From the NCBI RefSeq assembly GCF_001258055.1, contig NZ_CVRM01000011.1:558001-622000 (forward strand): a DNA stretch of 64,000 bases, given 5' to 3'. The translations under genes were made by a program, and so were the position numbers. This document shows positions 16,877-26,060 of this stretch, one piece after another. Numbering within the stretch: the first letter of the stretch is position 1; every line of letters begins with the position of its first letter. Origin of the DNA: Phaeobacter italicus (GTDB lineage Bacteria > Pseudomonadota > Alphaproteobacteria > Rhodobacterales > Rhodobacteraceae). The notes below the pieces were generated by a model. It had not been told where the DNA came from and searched no databases. It was given only the letters and a program-made list of their open reading frames with translations.

Positions 16877-18022
16877 TCAGAAGCTGTAGCCGACTTTCAC
16901 GCCAAAGCTGACCGCGTCATTGTCGCTGAAGTCTGCAACGCCAACGCCACCGGGCGCTGCGATTGCGTCACCCAGACGGGTGTAGCGGATGCCCGCAGAG
17001 ATCTTCATCTTGTCCTGAGTGTACTGAACGCCCAGGCGGATCGCCTCGTAGCCGTGGGTCGGCGCGAGAGGGGACACCAGGTTGTCGCCGTCCACATCAG
17101 CGTAGATCACCGCGATAGAGGCAGACCAGTTCTCGTTGAACTTGCGGCCGACACCCAATGTGTAGGTGACGGAATCGTCAAGATCGATCAGATCGATGGA
17201 GCGGCTCGCTTGGGTGCTGAGGCCCGGCACGACGAGATCGGTGACGCTGTGCTCGGCCCAGCGAATGCCACCAAACAGCAGCGTGTCTTCGGCGATGCCG
17301 GTCTGAAGGTCCAGATTGACGGACTGCGGCGTCTTGGTCTTGGTCGAGGTTCCAACCGATGCGCCCGTTGCAAATGTTTCCGTCAGGCTGAAATCATGTT
17401 CGATTTCAGAGGAGTAGGTCAGAGCAGCGCGCAGCGCGATTTCGGGGATTTCATAAGCAACGCCTGCGACCCAGCCAAAGGCTCCGTCTTTGTTGACCCG
17501 CACGTTGTACTGGCTACCGATCGAGCTGTAGGCGCCACCTGCGAGGTTGATCGCACCGTCGATTTCCTGATAGCGGATCCCGCCGTGAACGCTGAAGTTG
17601 TCATTGAACTTGTAGCGCAGCAGAGCCGTGAGCGAGTTGGAATCTGCAACCGCCGTGGTACCGCCCAGCAGCGCAGAGCTGCCAACGGGGTAGTTCACGT
17701 CAACACCCCAGGGCTGGTCGAAGATCAGCGCAAAGGACAGCTGCTCGTTCAGGTCACGTTTGTAGCCTGCGCCAAACATGTTGAAACGGTCGCCAACATC
17801 ACCGGTCGCAGAGCGGAACGGGTTGAGCGTGGTGCCCGCGGTGCTGGTGGCGCGGTCATTGCCCGAAAGGTCCACGGATGTGGTCGCGACGGAAAACTCC
17901 GCGTAGTTGCCCTCTTCAAAGATGATGCCGATGGGCTGGCCGGTGCGGTCCAGGCCGCTCGCCATGGCCGTGCCGGCGGAAACCAGCGCAAGAGCCGCTG
18001 ATGTTGCAAGATAGCGTTTCAT
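16877..18022 (-). CDS. OmpP1/FadL/TodX family outer-membrane transporter
   Basis: A signal peptide (MKRYLATSAALALVSAGTAMA) leads into a 381-residue beta-rich protein that ends with a C-terminal aromatic (VSFGVKVGYSF), the outer-membrane insertion signal. The pattern of alternating strands with asparagine/aspartate loops and the N-terminal ASGLDRTGQPIGIIFEEG plug-like start match the FadL/OmpP1 family, which lets long-chain fatty acids or other hydrophobic compounds cross the outer membrane. A good promoter with an embedded palindrome lies upstream (18071-18106). Confidence 0.88.
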   Translation of the reverse strand: MKRYLATSAALALVSAGTAMASGLDRTGQPIGIIFEEGNYAEFSVATTSVDLSGNDRATSTAGTTLNPFRSATGDVGDRFNMFGAGYKRDLNEQLSFALIFDQPWGVDVNYPVGSSALLGGTTAVADSNSLTALLRYKFNDNFSVHGGIRYQEIDGAINLAGGAYSSIGSQYNVRVNKDGAFGWVAGVAYEIPEIALRAALTYSSEIEHDFSLTETFATGASVGTSTKTKTPQSVNLDLQTGIAEDTLLFGGIRWAEHSVTDLVVPGLSTQASRSIDLIDLDDSVTYTLGVGRKFNENWSASIAVIYADVDGDNLVSPLAPTHGYEAIRLGVQYTQDKMKISAGIRYTRLGDAIAAPGGVGVADFSDNDAVSFGVKVGYSF

Positions 18023-18070
18023 TGTTCCTCCCTGTCCAGGCCATATCTGCCTGGTTGTAACTAGCTTGGG

Positions 18071-18099
18071 ACGCTAGCAAGGGCGTTTTTTTCGGTCAA
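18071..18099 (-). promoter_or_regulatory. Promoter of the FadL-type porin gene
   Basis: On the minus strand TTGACC (plus 18094-18099) is separated by exactly 17 bp from TAGCGT (plus 18071-18076), about 50 bp upstream of the start codon. Confidence 0.55.
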
Positions 18100-18106
18100 C
18101 GTTGAC
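18095..18106. promoter_or_regulatory. Palindrome GTCAACGTTGAC over the porin -35 box
   Basis: A perfect 12-bp palindrome covers the -35 hexamer of the porin promoter, a position from which a bound regulator would block RNA polymerase. The regulator is not identifiable. Confidence 0.45.
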
Positions 18107-18142
18107 GCAGAGGCAATTAGCGGCAGGGTGCAAACCGCTCTG

Positions 18143-19045
18143 TCAGTGTGATTTTTTGGCGCCATTTGCACCCGACAACCGGCCGGCTGCATCGAGAATA
18201 TTGATGTAGTTCGCCGCAAAGATCACGCAGGCACCAAGCAGGATCCACAGGTCAAGTGCCTCACCATAAAGGATCATTCCAAGGATCGCGATTGTTGGCA
18301 GGCGCGCAAAATCCACCGGAACAACAACCGTCGCAGGCGCAACAGATAGCGCGTTGGTCATGCAGAAATGTGCCGCCAGACCTGCACAGCCGATCACCAG
18401 CAGCCAAGGCGACGTTGCGGCATCAGGCAAAGCAATGTTGCCATCCCAGCCTGCCATTGCCCCCCCCATCACCAGTTGCATCAGCGTCAGCCACAGCAGG
18501 ATAGAGGCAATCCCTTCATGGCGGGTCAGCCGCTTGGTAAAGATGATGGTCAGCGCAAAGAAGATTGCAGAACCCGCAGCGGTCACGATCCCTGCATTCA
18601 GGGTTTCCGGGCTGGGGCGGGCCACAATCAGGATCCCGATGAACCCAAGGGTCGCTGCCAGCACTTTCGGGCGCGTCATCCGCTCTCCCAGCAGAAGCGG
18701 AGACAGGATCAGCACCCAGAGGGGAGAGGTGAACTCCAGCGCAAAAACCTGCGCCAGCGGGATCAGCGTCACCGCAAAAAACCAGAGGTTCTGGCCAGTG
18801 AAATGAGCAGCATTGCGGATCAGATGCAGCCCCAGCCTGTCCCGGCGCACCTTGTGCCAGGATTGGCTGATCGTAAGGATCGCCACGACGATGACCAGCC
18901 CCACCAGACTGCGGTAGGTCATGATCTCAAACGTATCAAGCGTCAGCCCCGCTTCACGGCCTGCAATGGCCATGGACGAAAACGACACAATCGCCCCCAC
19001 CATCCAAAGCGCGGCCTTGCCAATCTGCGCGTCCTGCTCTGCCAT
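18143..19045 (-). CDS. DMT superfamily (EamA) transporter
   Basis: The 300-residue protein has about ten hydrophobic helices in two repeated EamA halves (for example ALWMVGAIVSFSSMAIAG near the start of the first, and AAGSAIFFALTIIFTKRL in the second), typical of drug/metabolite exporters. The conserved SPLWVLILSPLLLGERMT segment marks the end of the first EamA repeat. Substrate not deducible. It is transcribed with no close partner, between the porin promoter and the lower-GC TylF gene. Confidence 0.88.
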   Translation of the reverse strand: MAEQDAQIGKAALWMVGAIVSFSSMAIAGREAGLTLDTFEIMTYRSLVGLVIVVAILTISQSWHKVRRDRLGLHLIRNAAHFTGQNLWFFAVTLIPLAQVFALEFTSPLWVLILSPLLLGERMTRPKVLAATLGFIGILIVARPSPETLNAGIVTAAGSAIFFALTIIFTKRLTRHEGIASILLWLTLMQLVMGGAMAGWDGNIALPDAATSPWLLVIGCAGLAAHFCMTNALSVAPATVVVPVDFARLPTIAILGMILYGEALDLWILLGACVIFAANYINILDAAGRLSGANGAKKSH

Positions 19046-19187
19046 TGTGCCCCCGATCTTCTTTTAGCAGGAGAAAGGGGTAAAACCGATGTTGGGTCAA
19101 TAGTTGCTGTCAGAAATGGGTAGCTGTGGCGTCTCTCGTGACGGTCTATGTGTGTCTACACGCAGCGATCAGGCAGAGGACGTCCGT

Positions 19188-19958
19188 TTATTCGATCACG
19201 GCATATGACACATAACTATCGAAACTGAAACGCTTTATCCGGATATTTTTTAGCCCGAGCACTTCATCCACCGCGCGAGTCTCACCTGGAAACATCTTTG
19301 CGTTCAGTTCATCAAAAACAATGACCGCACCTTTAGGCATTCGCGGAACAAAGGTTTCCAGTAGTACTTTGGTTGGCTCGTAAAGATCGACATCCAGATA
19401 AAGCAGACTCACAACCAAATGTGGGTTATCTTCAAGGTAGGCTGGCGCAGTCTCTGCAATGTCACCCTGAACCAACTCAACTTTCGGTATGTGATTTAGC
19501 GGGCGATTTAGATCGTAGGTGCGGACCGCCTCGTTCACCCGGTCTAATGGAGAGCCTTTGAGCTCGCCAACTTTGGTCAATGTGCCGTCGTTGCCACGCA
19601 AATCTTTGGCATCTACCGATGGAAATCCACCGAATGTATCAAAGCCGATTACCTTGCGGGTGTGGTTGGCTGGTTCCAGGATCGATGATAATTTTGCCCA
19701 AGCCATCGTCCCACCTCCGTGAAGCACCCCGCCCTCGACAATGGAGCCATTCACGTGAAGAACTTTCTGAAAAAGTTCATATTTTGTCAGGAACTTTGCA
19801 ATGGACTGCCTTGAGGCGTATTTGGGAAATGCATCAAGGCGGTCAACAACGCTGTCGGTGTCCGAGAGAAATAGATTCTCCATAGCTGCAAATTGGTTCA
19901 AGTCGCCTGCTGATTGGTTGCGAGGTTCCCGGCTATGTTTCACCATGGTTTCAGACAT
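19188..19958 (-). CDS. TylF/MycF family O-methyltransferase
   Basis: The 256-residue protein matches the macrocin O-methyltransferase (TylF) family: VNGSIVEGGVLHGGGTMAWA is the SAM-binding loop, KVIGFDTFGGFP follows, and LLYLDVDLYEPTK plus VIVFDELNAKMFPGE hold the acidic metal/catalytic residues. Such enzymes methylate sugar hydroxyls. The start overlaps the end of the PhyH gene by 8 bp. GC content is near 50%, well below neighbouring genes, suggesting acquisition by transfer; a surface-glycan modification role is inference. Confidence 0.85.
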   Translation of the reverse strand: MSETMVKHSREPRNQSAGDLNQFAAMENLFLSDTDSVVDRLDAFPKYASRQSIAKFLTKYELFQKVLHVNGSIVEGGVLHGGGTMAWAKLSSILEPANHTRKVIGFDTFGGFPSVDAKDLRGNDGTLTKVGELKGSPLDRVNEAVRTYDLNRPLNHIPKVELVQGDIAETAPAYLEDNPHLVVSLLYLDVDLYEPTKVLLETFVPRMPKGAVIVFDELNAKMFPGETRAVDEVLGLKNIRIKRFSFDSYVSYAVIE

Positions 19959-20649
19959 TTATTGTTCCTTTCATCAACTTCGAATGCGATCCGGCGTTCG
20001 AGGATGAGTAACGTAGTTGAATTGAGTAGCGGATCTGATCTGAAATGTTCAAGTTTGATGAGTGGACCAGATATGAGCTGAAGAACAAGGCACCGCCGCG
20101 TTCCATTTCGACAATACTTATTGGCTGATCAAAGATCCCCGTCGGTAGTGATTTCTTGCCGACTTTATAGGTATGGGGGATGGGGCCTGTTTTATGGCTG
20201 GACGTCATTACCGAGAGCGCACCGGTATGTGCATACGTATCTTGCAACGGTATCCAGACCGTTAGCTCTTTTTTGTTTCCTTGTACGTAGAAGTCATCCT
20301 GATGCCAGAAAGCGAGCTCTTTGTTCTCAAAGGGAACGTCAATTCTAAGTGGAACCTTTCGGTACAACACAGGGGCGTCAAGGAAATCCTTAACCACTGC
20401 TGTGATCTTAGGATTGCGCCCGAGGTCAAGGATGGCCGGGTGGTCTCTGATCGAGTCGTAAACCAAGGTGACAACCTCTGGTTTCCGAATTGCAAATTCA
20501 ACCCAGGCGCGATCCTGAATGGACTTCGCTTGGGGCAAATGCTCCCGAATTTTGTCCAGGATAAGTGTATCAATTGCCGATAAATCTTCAGGCGCAAGAA
20601 GACCCTTTGAAAGATGCCAGCCGTTGCGGTCATAATCCGTGTCGTTCAC
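19951..20649 (-). CDS. Phytanoyl-CoA dioxygenase family (PhyH) protein
   Basis: This 232-residue Fe(II)/2-oxoglutarate oxygenase has the metal facial triad visible as His116 and Asp118 (FWHQDDFY) and His196 (YLVHSSNLN), with Arg207 (IRYSIQLRY) as the likely 2-oxoglutarate anchor. All required residues are intact, so it should be active. Substrates of this family range from fatty acyl-CoA to sugars and natural products. It forms a coupled pair with the TylF methyltransferase (8-bp overlap), and both have low GC, so they probably arrived together and act on the same molecule. Confidence 0.85.
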   Translation of the reverse strand: MNDTDYDRNGWHLSKGLLAPEDLSAIDTLILDKIREHLPQAKSIQDRAWVEFAIRKPEVVTLVYDSIRDHPAILDLGRNPKITAVVKDFLDAPVLYRKVPLRIDVPFENKELAFWHQDDFYVQGNKKELTVWIPLQDTYAHTGALSVMTSSHKTGPIPHTYKVGKKSLPTGIFDQPISIVEMERGGALFFSSYLVHSSNLNISDQIRYSIQLRYSSSNAGSHSKLMKGTINV

Positions 20650-20825
20650 TCAATTAACCTTCCAGCTACACTGCTCCGCTTCGCACGACGCCGGAGACCC
20701 CAACGGCCTGAGTGGCCAAGATCCAAAGCGACTGCTCCGATTTTCTCCGAAGGTCGTAACTATTTTACTAATATCGAAGTGAATTTCATTCCATCGGCCC
20801 CGATAGGACCACCGGGGCTCCAAAG

Positions 20826-20855
20826 AAAAACCCCGGCCGCGGGGGCCGGGGTTTT
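20826..20855 (-). terminator. Terminator of guaA
   Basis: On the minus strand a perfect stem CCCCGGCC / GGCCGGGG with flanking A/T pairing ends in TTTTTC, shortly after the guaA stop. The plus-strand tail is also T-rich (TTTTG), so it may work both ways. Confidence 0.88.
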
Positions 20856-20866
20856 GTAGGATCAGA

Positions 20867-22435
20867 TCATTCCCACTCGATGGTGCCGGGAGGCTTCGAG
20901 GTGATGTCATAGGTGCAGCGGTTGATGCCTTTGACTTCGTTGATGATCCGGGTCGCGGTCTCGCCGAGGAACTCGTGGCTGAACGGGTAGTAATCCGCGG
21001 TCATGCCATCAACCGAGGTCACCGCGCGCAGCGCACAGGCATAATCATAGGTGCGCCCGTCGCCCATCACGCCAACGGTGCGAACCGGCAGGATGGCCAC
21101 AAACGCCTGCCAGATTTCGTCGTAAAGACCGTGCTTGCGGATCTGGTCGATATAGATCGCATCCGCCTCGCGCAGGATCTCCAGCTTTTCGCGGGTGATC
21201 TCGCCGGGGCAGCGGATCGCCAGACCCGGTCCGGGGAAGGGGTGGCGGCCGATGAAGCTCTGGGGCAGACCCAATTCGCGGCCAAGCGCGCGGACCTCGT
21301 CCTTGAACAGCTCGCGCAGCGGCTCGACCAGTTTCAGACCCATCTTTTCCGGCAGGCCGCCCACGTTGTGGTGGGATTTGATGGTGACCGAAGGCCCGCC
21401 CGAGAAGGACACCGATTCAATCACATCGGGGTAAAGCGTGCCCTGCGCCAGGAACTCGGCACCCTCGATGGTGTCGGCGTGTTTCTGGAACACGTCGATG
21501 AACAGCTTGCCGATGATCTTGCGCTTGGTTTCCGGGTCCGACTGGCCATCCAGTTCACCCAGGAACAGGTCGCTTTCATCTGCGTGGATCAGCTGGATGT
21601 TGTAGTTGTCACGGAACATCGTGACGACCTCTTCGGCCTCGTTCTTGCGCAGAAGGCCGTGGTCGACGAACACACAGGTCAGCTGATCGCCAATCGCCTC
21701 GTGGATCAGGATCGCTGCAACCGAGCTGTCAACGCCGCCGGAGAGGCCGCAGATGACTTTCTTGTCGCCAACCTGATCGCGGATCGCCTGGATCGCCTGC
21801 TCGCGGTAGGCACCCATCGTCCAATCGCCGGTGAAGCCCGCGATTTTGACAAAGTTCTCATAGAGTTTCGCACCATTCGGGGTGTGATGCACTTCCGGGT
21901 GGAACTGAACTGCGTAGAAGTTGCGCGACACATCTGCGGTGATCGCAAAAGGCGCGTTGGGGGAGGTGCCATAGACCTCAAAGCCGGGTGCGATTTCACT
22001 GACGTGGTCGCCATGAGACATCCAGACCTGTTCGCGGTCGCTGTCATCTGCAAACCAGCCATCCAAAAGCGGCAGGCTGTCGACCGTGGGGGTGACATAG
22101 GCACGACCAAATTCAGCGGTGCCATGACCCGACAGCACTTTGCCGCCGAGCTGGTGCATCATCACCTGCTGGCCATAGCAGATCCCGAGGATCGGCACAC
22201 CCAGATCAAAGATCTCCTGTGGCGCACGGGGGCTGCCCTCGCGGGTCACGCTGTCGGGGCCACCAGAAAAGATCACGGCTTTGGGCGCCATCTCGCGCAC
22301 AAAGTCCATCGTGACATTCTGATAGGGGTGGATTTCGCAATAGACGTTCAGCTCGCGCAGACGGCGCGCAATCAGCTGCGTGACCTGGCTGCCAAAGTCG
22401 ATGATGAGAAGGCGGTCGTGGGATGTCTCTGTCAT
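20867..22435 (-). CDS. guaA: GMP synthase (glutamine-hydrolysing)
   Basis: GuaA aminates XMP to GMP. The ATG at 22435 gives 522 residues, the normal length, beginning [17 protein letters not shown]. The class I amidotransferase domain shows the nucleophile GICYGQQ and the FHPEVHHT histidine/glutamate; the PP-loop ATPase domain has [12 protein letters not shown]; the C-terminal dimerisation domain ends with the canonical PPGTIEWE. The same frame stays open to 24400, but that part is the antisense shadow of the MttB-like gene. It is divergent from that gene across a 264-bp gap. Confidence 0.97.
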   Translation of the reverse strand: MTETSHDRLLIIDFGSQVTQLIARRLRELNVYCEIHPYQNVTMDFVREMAPKAVIFSGGPDSVTREGSPRAPQEIFDLGVPILGICYGQQVMMHQLGGKVLSGHGTAEFGRAYVTPTVDSLPLLDGWFADDSDREQVWMSHGDHVSEIAPGFEVYGTSPNAPFAITADVSRNFYAVQFHPEVHHTPNGAKLYENFVKIAGFTGDWTMGAYREQAIQAIRDQVGDKKVICGLSGGVDSSVAAILIHEAIGDQLTCVFVDHGLLRKNEAEEVVTMFRDNYNIQLIHADESDLFLGELDGQSDPETKRKIIGKLFIDVFQKHADTIEGAEFLAQGTLYPDVIESVSFSGGPSVTIKSHHNVGGLPEKMGLKLVEPLRELFKDEVRALGRELGLPQSFIGRHPFPGPGLAIRCPGEITREKLEILREADAIYIDQIRKHGLYDEIWQAFVAILPVRTVGVMGDGRTYDYACALRAVTSVDGMTADYYPFSHEFLGETATRIINEVKGINRCTYDITSKPPGTIEWE

Positions 22436-22699
22436 GCACGCGCCATAGGGCAGCGGCGCGGATTTCGCAAGGTATTTTCGCGGTTGCGCGCCATGATCGC
22501 GGATCAATTCGACCGACCGCAGCACGGAACAGCAAGGGGGCCAGGTTTTGCGGCGCGATCCTGCGCGAACCTGTCGGAAATTGTGGGAAACCTGACCGAA
22601 ATGTCGCTTTTCAACGCCAGAGGACGTAAATCTGCGGCGCTTGTTTGGCGTGGCGGGATAATCACCGATGCAACGAAATGCCTGTGGTGAGGAAAAACC

Positions 22700-24253
22700 A
22701 TGACAGATGCAGCTTCTGCAGCCCCCCGTCGTCGCGCCCGTGGAGGCGGTGGTGCCGCGCGCCGCGCTGAGCGCACTGGCGTCAAGATCGAGACCGCAAA
22801 GTACATCGAGCGCAACATCCCGAACTTTGAAGTTCTGAGCGAGGAAGCGCTGCAGGTCATCGAGACCAACGCAGATATCATTCTGGAAGAAGTCGGCGTC
22901 AACTTTGTTGACAACCCGGCCGCATTGGAGCGCTGGCGCGCAGCAGGTGCAATAGTTGAAGGCGAACGCGTGCGCATCCCGCGTGGCCTGGCCCGCGAAC
23001 TGTGCAAAACCGCCCCTTCCGAGTTCACCCAGCACGCCCGCAACCCCGAAAAATCGGTTGTGGTTGGCGGCAAGAACATGGTGCTGGCGCCTGTCTACGG
23101 CCCTCCGTTCGTGCGCGATGCCAAAGGTGGCCGCCGTTACGCGACGCTGGATGATTTCCAGAAGTTCGTGAAACTCGGCTATATGTCGAAGTGGTTGCAC
23201 CACTCTGGTGGCACCGTTTGCGAGCCGACCGATGTGCCGGTGAACAAGCGTCACCTCGACATGCTGATGGCCCATATGACCCTGAGCGACAAGCCGTTCA
23301 TGGGCTCTGTGACCGACCCGAGCCGCGCCAAGGATTCCGTCGAGATGTGCGAAATCCTGTTCGGCAAGGAATTCGTGCGCGACAACACGGTGATGACCTC
23401 GCTCATCAACATCAACTCGCCGATGACCTTTGATGATGTGATGATGGGCGCTCTGGAAGTCTATGCCGAGCACAATCAGGCCTGCATCATCTCGCCCTTC
23501 ATCGTGGGCGGTGCAATGGCGCCGGTGTCGATTGCCGGCACCCTGACACAGGTTCTGGCCGAAGTTCTGGCCGGTGTGGCCTATAGCCAGCTGGTGCGTC
23601 CGGGTGCGCCGGTGATCTTTGGCGCGATGGTGACATCGATCGACATGAACTCTGGTGCGCCGACCTTTGGCACGCCCGAAACCTCGCATATCACCTATGG
23701 CGCAGGTCAGCTGGCACGTCGCATGAACCTGCCGTATCGTTCGGCCGGGTCTTTCTGTGGCTCCAAACTGCCGGATGCGCAGGCCGCCTATGAGACCGCG
23801 AACTCGCTGAACATGGGCCTTCTGTCCGGTGTGAACTTCCAGCTGCACTCTTGTGGTTGGCTCGAAGGTGGTCTTGTGGCCGACTTTGAAAAGTTCGTCA
23901 TGGACGCCGATCAGCTGGGTGTGCTTCACGGGCTCGCCAAGGGCGTCGAGATCGACGAAAACGCGCAAGCAATGGATGCGATCCGCGAAGTGGGCCCCGG
24001 TGGTCACTATCTCGGCTGTGCCCACACTCAGGCGAACTTCAAGGATGCCTTCTGGAAGACAGAGCTTCTGGACTACAAGCCGTTTGAGACCTGGGAAGAA
24101 GAAGGCGCGCGCGACACCATCGCCCTGGCGAGCAACCGTGTTGAAACGCTGCTGAACGCCTATCAGGCGCCGGCCATCGATCCGGAGATCCTGGCCAAGC
24201 TCGAAGCCTATGTGGCCGAGAAGAAGGCCTCCATGCCGGACGCCTTTATCTAA
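22700..24253 (+). CDS. Non-pyrrolysine MttB family methyltransferase
   Basis: The 517-residue protein belongs to the trimethylamine/quaternary-amine methyltransferase superfamily (TIM barrel; [19 protein letters not shown], the [10 protein letters not shown] and [13 protein letters not shown] blocks). It is read through without an in-frame amber codon, so it is a non-pyrrolysine member. Characterised members of this branch demethylate glycine betaine, proline betaine or carnitine, passing the methyl group to a corrinoid protein. No corrinoid protein or reductive activase is adjacent, so the substrate stays open. The N-terminus is unusually Arg/Gly-rich (residues 10-25). It is followed by a strong terminator. 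Confidence 0.88.
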   Translation: MTDAASAAPRRRARGGGGAARRAERTGVKIETAKYIERNIPNFEVLSEEALQVIETNADIILEEVGVNFVDNPAALERWRAAGAIVEGERVRIPRGLARELCKTAPSEFTQHARNPEKSVVVGGKNMVLAPVYGPPFVRDAKGGRRYATLDDFQKFVKLGYMSKWLHHSGGTVCEPTDVPVNKRHLDMLMAHMTLSDKPFMGSVTDPSRAKDSVEMCEILFGKEFVRDNTVMTSLININSPMTFDDVMMGALEVYAEHNQACIISPFIVGGAMAPVSIAGTLTQVLAEVLAGVAYSQLVRPGAPVIFGAMVTSIDMNSGAPTFGTPETSHITYGAGQLARRMNLPYRSAGSFCGSKLPDAQAAYETANSLNMGLLSGVNFQLHSCGWLEGGLVADFEKFVMDADQLGVLHGLAKGVEIDENAQAMDAIREVGPGGHYLGCAHTQANFKDAFWKTELLDYKPFETWEEEGARDTIALASNRVETLLNAYQAPAIDPEILAKLEAYVAEKKASMPDAFI

Positions 24254-24305
24254 GGCACGACAGCGCTGGCCGGATGTCTCCGGCTGGTGCGTCCTTGCAA
24301 ACATG

Positions 24306-24331
24306 CGGCGGTCCTTAGGGCCGCCGTTTTT
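24306..24331 (+). terminator. Terminator of the MttB-like gene
   Basis: A 9-bp stem (CGGCGGTCC / GGGCCGCCG, one G-U pair, three-base loop) is followed by TTTTTG, about 50 bp after the stop. Confidence 0.85.
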
Positions 24332-24383
24332 GTTTTGCCGTGGCGGGATTTCCTGTTCGGAAGTCAGGGAAAATCTGGCCTCA

Positions 24384-24689
24384 TCAGTCGCTTTGCGCAT
24401 CAGCCGTCCCGATTTTGCGGAGATTTTCAGCCTCTCCCATCAGGGCGATCAGCACGCCGATATGGGAGCGTGCCGAATAGGCCGGATCCTTGCCGCAGCG
24501 CAGGTGATTGCATTGGCGTTCCAGATCCAGCAGCAGCACGGCAGCCGCTGCTGGGCGAGGCAGCGGATTTGCCCCCAAAATAGGGCCAAGATGGCGATCG
24601 CGGTGATAGTGGCAAAGCCCTGCTTTGGCGGCCTGGACCAGCAGGCGGGGGCGTGACAGCTGGCTCAATTGGGTCAGAACATCTTGCAT
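24384..24689 (-). CDS. DUF6477 family protein
   Basis: The ATG at 24689 is preceded by AGGAGAGGAAA and gives a 101-residue protein; the frame extends to 24797 without support. Visible features are the basic [20 protein letters not shown] segment, a leucine-rich middle ([16 protein letters not shown]) and [16 protein letters not shown], which I recall as the DUF6477 pattern of Rhodobacterales. No catalytic motif, signal peptide or membrane helix is seen. It is divergent from the DUF6456 gene, and I recall these families as neighbours in related genomes. Function unknown. Confidence 0.72.
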   Translation of the reverse strand: MQDVLTQLSQLSRPRLLVQAAKAGLCHYHRDRHLGPILGANPLPRPAAAAVLLLDLERQCNHLRCGKDPAYSARSHIGVLIALMGEAENLRKIGTADAQSD

Positions 24690-24927
24690 TTTCCTCTCCT
24701 CTCTCAGGCTGAATTTGGCCGATCCTACCACAACCAAAGCGGGTGTTGCGGCGGTGGTCCGTTTGGCGAACGCACTGTTGAATATTGATTGAGACAAATT
24801 TGAAAATAATGATGACCTACCTGGGACTGTTGTTTGAAATCAGGTCAGTAGGTGAAAGGAGGGTGGTGGATATACGCAGGAGACCGCTGGGAGGATGGTC
24901 CCGTCTGTTCAAAAGTGGGGTGAGAAA

Positions 24928-26016
24928 ATGCAAACTATGGATGTGTCGAATCTGCCAGAGTGGGTGCCCGACGAGGCGACCCGCTATCTTGAACACACGC
25001 TCGCGGGCCGCTCTATCCGGCTGCTGGCCAAACAGGCGGGTTGCCACCCGTCAACAATCCTCCGTCAGGTGCGGCGCATTGAACGGCGACGCGAAGATCC
25101 GCTGGTGGACGGTGCGCTCAGCAATCTTGCCGCCCAGCACTATGGGTCAGAGACCCCGACAGCAGAGCGGACGGGGCCACACCCCCTGTCGGCGCGGGCG
25201 CTGGCCTTTGGGGCAGCACTTGGAAGTGAGGAGGCGTTTGAGCTGGAAGTGGTGGAAACACTGACCTGTCTCAGCCCCAAGGGTGCGGTGCTGGCGGTTG
25301 CGGATGGCATGGACAAGGCCGTGGTCGTGCGTGACATGGCGGCGATCACCGAACAGGGAGGCGAAGCGCGCTTGGTGGTGGAGCGGACCCTGGCCGAGGC
25401 GCTGGCTCTGCGAAACTGGATCGCCTGCCCATGCCGCGGTCGGATCAGCCGCTACCGGATCACGCAGGAGGGACGCAATGCGCTGAGCCGGATCGTGGCC
25501 GGCTGCGAAAACCGGGCGCGCGCGCAACGCGACAGTGCCGTCAATGCCAGCCGCGCTGCAGCCCGCCTGCGCAAACGTCGCCGCCGGGTGCGCTATGGCT
25601 TGGCGGAAACCCCGTTGCACATGCTGGCCCGCCGCCTTGATGAAAAGGGCGCCCCTTTTCTGACACCGGATCTGGTCCGCGCGGGAGAGCGGTTTCGCGA
25701 AGATTTCGAACTGGCCGAGGTCGCCGAACATCTGGGTGAGCGTGTGAGTGCACCCATCGGGATCGGCCACAACCGGCGCGGACCGGGGCAGGCGGCGGTT
25801 GCAGCAAAGGAGCGGGCCGCACAGGCGATGTCAGCGCTTGGGGAGGGGCTGAGTGACATCGTGGTGCGCTGCTGTTGCCAGTTGGAGGGGCTGGAGGCGG
25901 CAGAACGGCAACTGGGCTGGTCGGCGCGCTCGGGCAAGGTGGTGCTGCGGATCGCTTTGCAACAGCTAAGGCTGCACTACGACAGGCAGCAAACCCCGGA
26001 TGAGCTGATCGGCTGA
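24928..26016 (+). CDS. DUF6456 domain protein with N-terminal helix-turn-helix
   Basis: The 362-residue protein (ATG 24928; an upstream frame to 24895 has no support) begins with a helix-turn-helix-like region (GRSIRLLAKQAGCHPSTILRQ, written here split as GRSIRLLAKQAG and CHPSTILRQ) at about residues 23-43. The C-terminal half (PLHMLARRLDEKGAPFLTPDLVRAGERF and VAAPIGIGHNRRG-type SAPIGIGHNRRG) matches DUF6456. It is arginine-rich and has no membrane segment. A DNA-binding role is plausible but unproven. It is 44 bp upstream of oxyR on the same strand, so read-through into oxyR is possible. Confidence 0.78.
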   Translation: MQTMDVSNLPEWVPDEATRYLEHTLAGRSIRLLAKQAGCHPSTILRQVRRIERRREDPLVDGALSNLAAQHYGSETPTAERTGPHPLSARALAFGAALGSEEAFELEVVETLTCLSPKGAVLAVADGMDKAVVVRDMAAITEQGGEARLVVERTLAEALALRNWIACPCRGRISRYRITQEGRNALSRIVAGCENRARAQRDSAVNASRAAARLRKRRRRVRYGLAETPLHMLARRLDEKGAPFLTPDLVRAGERFREDFELAEVAEHLGERVSAPIGIGHNRRGPGQAAVAAKERAAQAMSALGEGLSDIVVRCCCQLEGLEAAERQLGWSARSGKVVLRIALQQLRLHYDRQQTPDELIG

Positions 26017-26060
26017 TAATTCAGGGTTGTTGGTGGGGTTGTTTGTGATAACTCACGCCT

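Noticed and set aside
20975-22690. Long plus-strand open frame (571 codons) opposite guaA
   Set aside because: It lacks a recognisable domain and mirrors the guaA coding frame; high third-position GC creates such shadows.
22700-24253. Pyrrolysine (in-frame UAG) in the MttB-like gene
   Set aside because: The frame is continuous without an internal amber codon over the whole gene.
22436-24400. Open frame of guaA continuing upstream to make a 1177-residue protein
   Set aside because: The extra part is antisense to the well-supported MttB-like gene and is rich in His/Arg as expected for a GC-driven shadow frame. GuaA is complete from 22435.
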